This document shows, piece after piece, positions 7,216 through 13,024 of a DNA stretch of 15,630 nucleotides (its first letter is position 1; each line of letters begins with the position of its first letter). The translations under genes and the position numbers were made by a program. The notes below the pieces were generated by a model. It did no database searches, was not told the DNA's origin, and saw nothing but the letters and a program-made list of their open reading frames with translations. The stretch is from JBBRZF01 sp038236965 (lineage in GTDB: Bacteria > Acidobacteriota > Terriglobia > Terriglobales > Acidobacteriaceae), in contig JBBRZF010000072.1 of assembly GCA_038236965.1 (NCBI GenBank), positions 1 to 15,630 of the forward strand, written 5' to 3'.

Positions 7216-7764
7216 TTAGACGTGGATCGTCTCCTGCCCCTTCTGCCAGTTGCACGGGCAGAGTTCGTCGGTCTGCAGAGCGTCCAGTACGCGCAGAACC
7301 TCCTGCGGATTGCGTCCGACGGAAAGGTCGGTGACGTACACGAAGCGAATGATGCCTTCCGGATCTACGACGAAAGTAGCGCGCTGAGCGACGCCGGCTT
7401 CGGGGTCAAGGATGCCGAGGGCGGTCGTGAGTTCACGCTTCACGTCGGCCAGCATGGGGAAGGGAAGGTTCTTCAGGTCTTCGTGGTGCGTGCGCCAGGC
7501 GTGATGCACGAACTCGGAGTCGGTGCTGCCGCCCAGGATCTGCGTGTCGCGATCCAGAAAGTCTTTGTTCACCTTGCCAAAGCCCGCGATTTCCGTGGGG
7601 CAAACGAAGGTGAAATCCTTCGGCCAGAAGAAATACAGCTTCCACTTGCCTTTATAGGATTGATCCGTGACAGGCGTGAAGGCTTTCGCCAGATCTTTGT
7701 CGGTGCTGACCGTTGCGGTCAATGAGAACGTGGGGAACTTATCTCCAACTCCAAGCATGCTCAA
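7216..7764 (-). CDS. ahpC: Peroxiredoxin AhpC, three-cysteine type
   Basis: A 182-residue peroxiredoxin that reduces H2O2, organic peroxides and peroxynitrite. The peroxidatic Cys is C55 in DFTFVCPTEI. The C-terminal motif is DELCPCNWQKG with C169 and C171, which matches the M. tuberculosis AhpC arrangement (DELCxCNW, three working cysteines) and not the single C-terminal Cys of E. coli AhpC. That AhpC type is reduced by AhpD, and ahpD is indeed the next gene. The Thr and Arg of the active site (T52, R128) also appear in place. ATG 7764 has a GGAG Shine-Dalgarno 8 nt upstream and starts 15 nt after the perR stop, so perR, ahpC and ahpD form one operon. Cytosolic; no signal peptide. Confidence 0.96.
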   Translation of the reverse strand: MSMLGVGDKFPTFSLTATVSTDKDLAKAFTPVTDQSYKGKWKLYFFWPKDFTFVCPTEIAGFGKVNKDFLDRDTQILGGSTDSEFVHHAWRTHHEDLKNLPFPMLADVKRELTTALGILDPEAGVAQRATFVVDPEGIIRFVYVTDLSVGRNPQEVLRVLDALQTDELCPCNWQKGQETIHV

Positions 7765-7779
7765 TCTCCTGATTTGTAT

Positions 7780-8223
7780 CTAGGCTTTGCTGCGTTTCGG
7801 TGAGCGAGCGGAACATTGTGAGCAAACGCCCAGAATGTCCACTGCAAATCGTTCGAATTTGAATCCTTGCGGCAGCCGCTGCTTAAAGCGCAGCGGTTCG
7901 AAAGCCGACTCATCCACATCCAGTATCGACTTGCACTCCTTGCAGACGAAGTGATGATGCGGCGCCACGTTATGGTCCACGCGCAGTGGACCGTGATGCA
8001 GGCTCACTTCACACAGAATTCCGCTATCGACAAAGGTGTGAATGGTCTTGTAGACGGTAGCCAGTGAAATCGCCGGGACCTTTTTGCGCACGCGGTCAAA
8101 CACTTCCTCGGGGCTTGGATGGCCGGGCATTGAGATGACCATCTCGTAAATGACCTGGCGCTGGTGCGTCAAAGCCAGACCCTGCGTCCGGCAAAGCTCC
8201 CGGAATGTCGTTTCAGCGTGCAT
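7780..8223 (-). CDS. perR: PerR-type peroxide-sensing repressor (Fur family)
   Basis: A 147-residue Fur-family repressor with an N-terminal winged helix (about 1-80) and a C-terminal metal-binding dimer domain. All five regulatory-metal ligands of Bacillus subtilis PerR (H37, D85, H91, H93, D104) align with H35, D83, H89, H91 and D102, each offset by two. The structural zinc site is complete with C94, C97, C134 and C137. Asp at position 83, where Fur proteins usually have Glu, favours PerR over Fur. Iron bound here lets peroxide oxidise a histidine ligand and release the DNA. It heads an operon with ahpC and ahpD, its usual targets, and a PerR-box-like sequence lies 20 nt upstream of its start. 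The start has no obvious Shine-Dalgarno. Confidence 0.92.
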   Translation of the reverse strand: MHAETTFRELCRTQGLALTHQRQVIYEMVISMPGHPSPEEVFDRVRKKVPAISLATVYKTIHTFVDSGILCEVSLHHGPLRVDHNVAPHHHFVCKECKSILDVDESAFEPLRFKQRLPQGFKFERFAVDILGVCSQCSARSPKRSKA

Positions 8224-8242
8224 AGGAAGGAATGTTATTGGA

Positions 8243-8257
8243 TGAGAACTATTATTA
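8243..8257 (-). promoter_or_regulatory. Candidate PerR box / -10 region of perR-ahpCD
   Basis: On the minus strand TAATAATAGTTCTCA matches the PerR-box consensus TTATAATNATTATAA at 10 of 14 informative positions. Its left half also contains AATAAT, a 5/6 match to the -10 hexamer, so repressor and polymerase would compete. It lies 20-34 nt before the perR start codon. The position is persuasive; the right half-site is weak. Confidence 0.45.
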
Positions 8258-8293
8258 AACTTTGCTACACGCTTTTAGATGTGGCGGGGCGCG

Positions 8294-8314
8294 CGCGGAT
8301 TCAGAAAATCCGCG
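8294..8314 (-). terminator. Hairpin after the decarboxylase gene
   Basis: CGCGGATT (8294-8301) and AATCCGCG (8307-8314) form a perfect 8-bp stem with a 5-nt loop, 38 nt downstream of the decarboxylase stop and upstream of perR. There is no U-tract on the minus strand, so it may be a weak or Rho-assisted terminator, or an RNA-stabilising hairpin. Confidence 0.35.
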
Positions 8315-8351
8315 GATTTCCATAACGCGAAGTTGAAGATTCTGGATCGGT

Positions 8352-9794
8352 CTATGCGTTATCGCTGATGAGTTTCCAGGCGAGAGCGACGTCGTTCTCC
8401 GTTGTTCCCAGGTTCCCAATGGCGATGCGCATGACGTATTGCCCATTCAAGGCCGTATGCGAGAGGAAGACTTTTCCCGTCGCGTTTACCTTGTCCAGGA
8501 TGCGTTTGTTCTCGTCGTCGGAACCCTGCCTGCGGAAGCAGACCACCGAGAACGGAACCGGCGCAACGCGTTCGAAGCGGGCGTCGGCGTCCACCCAGGC
8601 GGCGAACTTTCGCGCCAGTTCGCAATGGGTGCGAACGATTTGCTGTACGCCCCTCAGTCCGAAGTAGCGCAATACGAACCAGAGTTTCAGCGAGCGAAAG
8701 CGGTGCCCCAGCGGCACGCCATAATCCATCAGGTGATGCGCCCGCGGATCTTCGGAAGCGCGCAGGTATTCCGGTACCAGCGAAAATGCCCGGCGAAGGA
8801 TATCCGGCCTCCGCGTGTAAAAGACGCTGGTATCGATATTCGTCAGCAGCCACTTGTGCGGATTCGTAACGATGGAATGCGCGCGTTCTGCGCCTTCCAG
8901 TATGTATCGATACTCCGGCAACACCGCCGCCGTGCCAGCGTATGCGGCATCCACGTGCAACCAGAGATTGTGCTTTTCCGCGAGGTCAGCGATCTGCGCA
9001 ACCGGGTCGATGCTCGTCGCCGACGTGGTGCCGACTGTCGCAACTACGCAGAACGGTTGCAGTCCGGCGGCAATGTCGGCCTCGATCATGTCGCGCAACG
9101 CGTCCACCCGCATGCGGAATTCGCCATCGACGGGGACCTTGCGCACATTCTTCTGCCCGATGCCGACGGCGATCGCACCCTTCTCGATCGAGGAGTGCGA
9201 CTGCTCAGAGGTGTACATCACCAGCGGCGCTCGTGCGCCGTTCTCGCGCGCATCGGGGTCCGCCAACTCACGGGCGGCGGCGATGGCGTGCATGCTGCTG
9301 ACTGAAGCGGTATCGTAGATGATGCCGAAGAATTCCTCCGGCAATCCCATCCATTGACGCAACCAGCTCAGCGTCACCAGCTCAAGTTCGGCTACGGCAG
9401 GCGAAGTCTTCCAATGAAGTCCGTTCGTGTTGAGCGCGGCTGCGAGCATCTCGCCGATGATCGCGGGGGTGGAACCAGTCGTCCCAAAGTACGCCATGAA
9501 TCCTGGATGGTTCCAGTGTGTCACCGCCGGAACGATCTGCTCCTCGAAATCGTGCATCATGGCATGAAACGATTCCCCATGCTCGGGCCCGCTCGCGGGA
9601 AGCGCGTCCACCAATTCCCCCGGATTCATATCCGGCACCACTGGATATTTGCGCGTGTTCTGCAGATATTCTGCAACCCACTCCACGGCTTCGTGAGCGG
9701 AGTGGCGGAAATCCTCAACGTAAGCAGTCCAATCGTTTTCGGTGAGCGGCTTGCTGAAATCGATAAGCGTGCGTTCGGCTTCGTGGCGCGGCAT
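8352..9794 (-). CDS. Aromatic-L-amino-acid decarboxylase-like PLP enzyme
   Basis: A 480-residue group II pyridoxal-phosphate decarboxylase, the size of aromatic amino acid decarboxylases. The PLP lysine is K314 in NPHKWLLTN; H200 (SEQSHSS) should stack on the cofactor ring and D282 (HVDAAYAG) bind its nitrogen. The block DYGVPLGHRFRSLKLWFVLR (358-377) closely matches animal DOPA decarboxylase. Tyr343 in AFSLVPEYL aligns with the mobile-loop Tyr332 of human DDC, which decides for decarboxylation over aldehyde synthesis. It probably converts Trp, Phe, Tyr or DOPA to the amine; the substrate is not settled. ATG 9794 is preferred to a TTG at 9812 because it has a TGGAG Shine-Dalgarno. No amine transporter or oxidase is adjacent, and a hairpin separates it from perR. 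Confidence 0.92.
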   Translation of the reverse strand: MPRHEAERTLIDFSKPLTENDWTAYVEDFRHSAHEAVEWVAEYLQNTRKYPVVPDMNPGELVDALPASGPEHGESFHAMMHDFEEQIVPAVTHWNHPGFMAYFGTTGSTPAIIGEMLAAALNTNGLHWKTSPAVAELELVTLSWLRQWMGLPEEFFGIIYDTASVSSMHAIAAARELADPDARENGARAPLVMYTSEQSHSSIEKGAIAVGIGQKNVRKVPVDGEFRMRVDALRDMIEADIAAGLQPFCVVATVGTTSATSIDPVAQIADLAEKHNLWLHVDAAYAGTAAVLPEYRYILEGAERAHSIVTNPHKWLLTNIDTSVFYTRRPDILRRAFSLVPEYLRASEDPRAHHLMDYGVPLGHRFRSLKLWFVLRYFGLRGVQQIVRTHCELARKFAAWVDADARFERVAPVPFSVVCFRRQGSDDENKRILDKVNATGKVFLSHTALNGQYVMRIAIGNLGTTENDVALAWKLISDNA

Positions 9795-9916
9795 GGTCCA
9801 ACTCCAGGGCAACAGGCAATTCTAACCGACTGACGCCCTTCTTTGATTCGCGAGTGGAATCGCTGCGGGCCGGGTTTGAATCGGACATTGGTTCCGGCTG
9901 CGTACGCCCGGCATCT

Positions 9917-9922
9917 TATAAT
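9917..9922 (+). promoter_or_regulatory. -10 element of the VWFA gene
   Basis: A perfect TATAAT ends 8 nt before the ATG at 9931. The expected transcript start (about 9929) is at or next to the start codon, and there is no Shine-Dalgarno, so the message is probably leaderless. No good -35 is seen at 16-18 nt spacing. Confidence 0.55.
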
Positions 9923-9930
9923 CAGCTCAC

Positions 9931-10887
9931 ATGAAACGTCTCTTCATCCCGGCTCTGGTCTTCGCTGCCTCGATGCTTTACGCGCAGGGCGCTCCCGCTC
10001 CAGTACAACGACAGAATCAGCAGGAATCGAACGATCCGGCGACGACCTTGAAAGTAGACGTCAAACTGGTGAACGTCTTCGCGACTGTCACCGACCAGAA
10101 CGGCGCTCCGGTGGCTTCTTTGAAGCGGAATGATTTCAAGCTCTATGAAGATGGCGAGTTGCAGAAGATCGCGGTCTTCGACCGCGAGAGCGAGTTGCCG
10201 CTTTCCATCGTTATGGGTATCGACGCCAGCCTCAGCACGCGAAAAGACCTTAAGCTCGAACTTGAATCGGCGCGCCGTTTTGCCAAGGCCATCCTGCGCC
10301 CTATTGATGCGCTGTCGGTATATTCTTTCAGCGAAGTCGTGGATGAAGTGGTTCCGTTCACCTCTGATCTTCGGGAGATAGACAACGGCGTTGCGAAGAT
10401 TCGAAGTAGTTCGGCAACCGCGATGTACGACGCGTTGTATCTTGGCTCCGAGGCGCTTACCAGGCGCAAGGGACGCAAGGTGATGGTCATCATCACCGAC
10501 GGCGGAGACACGATCAGCAAGGTTAGTTATCAAGAAGCCGTACGCGCCGCTCAGATTGCCGAGACCATCGTCTATGCCATCATCGAGGTCCCTATCGAAG
10601 CCAGTGCGGGACGCGATACGGGAGGTGAACATGCGCTCATCCAGCTATCGCGCGATACCGGAGGCAAATACTATTACGCGAAGTCGCTCGACCAACTCGA
10701 CGGCGCTTTCGCGCAGATCAGCCAGGAACTCCGCACTCAATATCTGCTTGCCTACTACCCCTCCAAGCGGCTAGGCAGCGAGTTCCGCCACATCGAGATC
10801 AAGATCGATCCGCACTCGCCCGAAGCTTCACAAGGCGATTTGAATGTCCGTCACCGCAGCGGATACTTCACCAGCAAGTTGCAGTAG
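9931..10887 (+). CDS. Secreted VWFA-related Acidobacterial domain protein
   Basis: A 318-residue protein with a Sec signal peptide (MKRLF, then a hydrophobic stretch, cleavage likely after YAQG or ALYAQ near residue 18-20). The N-terminal part (LKVDVKLVNVFATVTDQNG) and a following von Willebrand A domain match the expanded family described in Acidobacteria as VWFA-related. The metal-ion-dependent adhesion site is DASLS (98-102), with the distal Thr in SATAMYDAL and the TDGGD motif, so metal-dependent ligand binding is likely. The C-terminal ELRTQYLLAYYPS and the RSGYF end are also typical. These proteins sit in the periplasm or on the cell surface; their ligands are unknown. It is divergent from the decarboxylase with 136 bp between start codons. 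ATG 9931 fits the signal peptide. Confidence 0.9.
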   Translation: MKRLFIPALVFAASMLYAQGAPAPVQRQNQQESNDPATTLKVDVKLVNVFATVTDQNGAPVASLKRNDFKLYEDGELQKIAVFDRESELPLSIVMGIDASLSTRKDLKLELESARRFAKAILRPIDALSVYSFSEVVDEVVPFTSDLREIDNGVAKIRSSSATAMYDALYLGSEALTRRKGRKVMVIITDGGDTISKVSYQEAVRAAQIAETIVYAIIEVPIEASAGRDTGGEHALIQLSRDTGGKYYYAKSLDQLDGAFAQISQELRTQYLLAYYPSKRLGSEFRHIEIKIDPHSPEASQGDLNVRHRSGYFTSKLQ

Positions 10888-10965
10888 ACCACTTCACTTC
10901 CTCGTAGCCGCGCTTAAACGGCTTGGGAGCCTTCCTTTTCCTCTGGCCTTTGCCTTTTGACTTTG

Positions 10966-10997
10966 ATGACTCAATGACCCAATGACTCAATACGTCA
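10966..10997. repeat. Short tandem repeat, 8-bp period
   Basis: Three 8-bp units ATGACTCA, ATGACCCA, ATGACTCA and a decayed fourth ATACGTCA lie in the 202-bp gap between the VWFA gene and hfq. The rest of the gap is pyrimidine-rich (CCTTTTCCTCTGGCCTTTG) without a convincing terminator; GGCTTGGGAGCC at 10920-10931 is only a 4-bp hairpin. Its units differ from those of the 7-bp array at 4449. Confidence 0.55.
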
Positions 10998-11077
10998 CCA
11001 CCCAGCGGGCCGCAGTGTCCGCCATTTTCCATTGCCAATGCACTTCTTCTCCGTATCCCCCGACGGGAAAACACAAT

Positions 11078-11083
11078 TACAAT
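11078..11083 (+). promoter_or_regulatory. -10 element of hfq
   Basis: TACAAT ends 6 nt before the ATG at 11090, with no Shine-Dalgarno between. The transcript would begin at the start codon itself. The same hexamer is found in front of the tRNA-Ser gene (6384) and the gene at 12420 (12384), which supports it as the local -10. No clear -35. Confidence 0.5.
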
Positions 11084-11089
11084 AGTCCC

Positions 11090-11473
11090 ATGCCCTTTCG
11101 AAGCCCGCAGATTCCTCCCAGCAAAAAAGGCAAGACGCCGCCCCCTGAAGAAACGTTTGAGGAGGCCGCTTACCTCAAGCAGCTTGGAGAAAGCCAGAAG
11201 TCCGTCACTATCAAATTGGTGGACGGCGAGATCGTCCGAGGATGGGTGGAGTACTACGACCGCAGCATGATCCGCCTCACTCGCGAAGGCGCGCCCAACC
11301 TCTTCATCTTCAAGCACGAGATCATGTACATCTCCGATGGTAATGAGAAGAGCGCATCCCCCAATCGCCTCGACGCAAAGCCTGTCAAAGTGAAGGCTTC
11401 CAGAGTCTCCAAAGCCAAACCAGGAACCGATATTCCGGAAGCGCCTCTTACTCCCGCGGGCTCCGAAAGCTAA
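11090..11473 (+). CDS. hfq: Hfq-like RNA chaperone (Sm fold) with extended termini
   Basis: A 127-residue protein with an Sm/Hfq core at about 29-84. Sm1 is SVTIKLVDGEIVRGWVEYYD (residues 38-57), matching the Hfq pattern V-I-L-NG-L-G-V-FD. Sm2 is LFIFKHEIMYIS, with FKH in place of the classic YKH whose Lys and His line the uridine-binding proximal pore. Hfq forms a hexameric ring that joins small RNAs to mRNAs. The core is followed by about 43 polar, Lys/Pro/Ser-rich, probably disordered residues and preceded by about 25 extra residues. ATG 11090 (MPFRSPQ) is chosen over the far-upstream ATG 10982, whose extension would read through the tandem repeat and the -10. It is followed after 5 nt by the suhB-like gene, so the two share a transcript. 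Confidence 0.8.
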   Translation: MPFRSPQIPPSKKGKTPPPEETFEEAAYLKQLGESQKSVTIKLVDGEIVRGWVEYYDRSMIRLTREGAPNLFIFKHEIMYISDGNEKSASPNRLDAKPVKVKASRVSKAKPGTDIPEAPLTPAGSES

Positions 11474-11478
11474 AGTTA

Positions 11479-12327
11479 ATGACGGTGACCACTGCTTACG
11501 AATACGTTCCTCGCCTCAGCGAAATCGCCCGCGAAGCCGGCGCGCTGTTGCTGACCTACTTCGACCGCCGCATCGGGTTTACCTACAAAGGCGATGTCGA
11601 TCTCGTCACGGAAGCCGACCGCGCAGCAGAGAAACTGATCGTCGAGCACATCAAGAACTCCTGGCCCGATCACGAGATCATTGGCGAAGAGGGAACACGC
11701 AAGACCGGCGGCAGTGAATTCCGCTGGTACGTAGACCCGCTCGATGGCACGACCAATTTTGCGCATGGCTATCCTGTCTTCTGCGTCTCGCTGGGCTTGG
11801 CGCGCAACGACCAACTCGTCGCGGGAGTGCTCTACGATCCCACCCGCGACGAACTTTTTGCCGCAGAGAAGGGCAAAGGCGCTCAACTCAACGGGAAACC
11901 GATGTACGTTTCCACCACCACCACGCTCAGCGAATCCATCCTCGGGACCGGATTCCCCAGCCACAAGCGCCACAAGAATCCGAACATTCACTTCTACCAC
12001 CAGATAACGTTGCGTTCCCACGGCGTGCGTCGCGCAGGCTCGGCCGCACTCGACTTGGCCAACGTCGCCGCCGGACGCTACGACGGATTCTGGGAATTCA
12101 ACCTGAATCCCTGGGACACTTCGGCCGGTGTGCTGCTTTTGACCGAAGCCGGTGGGCGTGTTACCCGATACGACGGTTCGCCGTGGCGTATCGAGAGCGA
12201 CGAAACGCTCGCCTCCAACGGCGTGATTCACGACGAACTGCTGAAGAATTTCGAGGAGATATTCGCGGGACGCGGTAACGAAGCGCCGCCCTCCGCCATC
12301 GACTACGCCAGAAACCGTAAGCCGTAG
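11479..12327 (+). CDS. suhB: Inositol monophosphatase family protein (SuhB-like)
   Basis: A 282-residue Mg-dependent, Li-sensitive-type phosphatase of the IMPase family, slightly longer than E. coli SuhB (267). The metal site is complete: E70 (GEEG), D86 and D89 in VDPLDGTTNF, and D213 in PWDTSAG. Substrate-side motifs D45-type DLVTEAD and the GTGFP turn are also present. The enzyme removes phosphate from myo-inositol 1-phosphate or related sugar phosphates. In E. coli SuhB also joins the Nus antitermination complex on rRNA operons, which makes its placement 5 nt behind hfq suggestive, although that role is not shown here. ATG 11479 is the only start fitting the N-terminal helix. The C-terminal 20 residues are a polar tail. 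Exact substrate not assignable. Confidence 0.92.
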   Translation: MTVTTAYEYVPRLSEIAREAGALLLTYFDRRIGFTYKGDVDLVTEADRAAEKLIVEHIKNSWPDHEIIGEEGTRKTGGSEFRWYVDPLDGTTNFAHGYPVFCVSLGLARNDQLVAGVLYDPTRDELFAAEKGKGAQLNGKPMYVSTTTTLSESILGTGFPSHKRHKNPNIHFYHQITLRSHGVRRAGSAALDLANVAAGRYDGFWEFNLNPWDTSAGVLLLTEAGGRVTRYDGSPWRIESDETLASNGVIHDELLKNFEEIFAGRGNEAPPSAIDYARNRKP

Positions 12328-12383
12328 TTTCTGGTGTCTGCCCGCAAAAGCTGGAAACTCTCTCCTGAAATCCCGTATCGCGC

Positions 12384-12410
12384 TACAATCTCCGGCACGA
12401 CCTGCGGAGG
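12384..12410 (+). promoter_or_regulatory. -10 element and Shine-Dalgarno of the 12420 gene
   Basis: TACAAT at 12384-12389 is a likely -10, and GCGGAGG at 12404-12410 is a strong Shine-Dalgarno 9 nt before the GTG start. In contrast to hfq and the VWFA gene, this transcript would have a normal leader. The Shine-Dalgarno decides the GTG start. Confidence 0.55.
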
Positions 12411-12419
12411 TTCAACAAG

Positions 12420-12980
12420 GTGCGTGCCAAACTTTTCCTCGCGTTGCTTTTTTTCCCGGCGCTCGCGCTCGCGCAGCAATCGCCGTCGCGTCTTTGTGTA
12501 GCCAGCTTCCGCAACGAGACCACCACCCAGTTCGATTTGCCCAAGCTTCGCGACATGCTCGTATCCCAGATCAAGCTCGGTAATCTCGCGCGCAACAAGC
12601 GCCTCGAAGTCCTCCCGCTCAATGGAGATACGGACGAAAAGGCCGCCCCCGAGGTCCGCGATAACCACTGCGATTTCGTCGCCTACTCCCGCCTCACGGT
12701 CTTCCGCCTTGCTGGCAGGGCCGGCACCCCCACTCCCGACTCCTTGCCTTCCGCGACCAGGATCGGCCCATACGAGAAATTAAAACCGGAGCAGATCGTG
12801 CCCGGTATCCAGTTCACCGTCATCCGCGCTCAAAGCGGAATCCCCATCCTCATTGATCGCCGCTTCAGCACCAGGCCCTTCTCCGGCGAATCCGACTTTG
12901 TCGCCTTGCTGCAACCGGTTAGCGACCGAATCCAATCGGAGTTGGAAAAACGCCTGCTCCCCGCCAAAACCGCCAACTAG
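12420..12980 (+). CDS. Secreted hypothetical protein
   Basis: A 186-residue protein I do not recognise. A short Sec signal peptide is clear: MRAKLF, a hydrophobic core (LALLFFPALA) and a likely ALA cleavage site before Gln19. The mature part has two cysteines (C26, C84) that could form a disulfide in the periplasm, and an amphipathic helix near the C-terminus (DRIQSELEKRLL). The start of the mature part (LCVASFRNET, then DLPKLRDMLVSQ) recalls the opening beta strand and helix of CsgG/LpoB-like periplasmic proteins, but the likeness is weak and I do not assign it. The GTG start is set by a GGAGG Shine-Dalgarno. It lies 92 nt after the suhB-like gene with its own -10, and 44 nt before the aconitase gene. 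Confidence 0.75.
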   Translation: MRAKLFLALLFFPALALAQQSPSRLCVASFRNETTTQFDLPKLRDMLVSQIKLGNLARNKRLEVLPLNGDTDEKAAPEVRDNHCDFVAYSRLTVFRLAGRAGTPTPDSLPSATRIGPYEKLKPEQIVPGIQFTVIRAQSGIPILIDRRFSTRPFSGESDFVALLQPVSDRIQSELEKRLLPAKTAN

Positions 12981-13012
12981 AGCGGCTTCCATTCTGCATC
13001 TCCTTTTTTTGT

Positions 13013-13018
13013 TAGGAT
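13013..13018 (+). promoter_or_regulatory. -10-like / Shine-Dalgarno-like site before the aconitase gene
   Basis: TAGGAT ends 6 nt before the GTG at 13025. It can be read either as a -10 hexamer, giving a leaderless message, or as an AGGA Shine-Dalgarno at normal spacing. A T7 run at 13004-13010 lies just upstream, without a matching hairpin. Confidence 0.35.
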
Positions 13019-13024
13019 AAATGC

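Noticed and set aside
7142..7255. Upstream start for ahpD (adding 38 residues)
   Set aside because: It would overlap ahpC, has no Shine-Dalgarno, and the added residues do not match the AhpD family; ATG 7141 has AAAGG at good spacing.
8439..9305. 288-residue open frame on plus across the decarboxylase
   Set aside because: It is the complement of a PLP enzyme with all active-site motifs in frame on minus; the product is Arg-rich and lacks family features.
10982..11089. Upstream start for hfq (adding 36 residues)
   Set aside because: The extension would translate the 8-bp tandem repeat and the -10 element and does not resemble any Hfq N-terminus.
11476..12231. 251-residue minus-strand frame across the suhB-like gene
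   Set aside because: The plus strand encodes a complete IMPase with its metal-site motifs; this is a typical GC-rich shadow.
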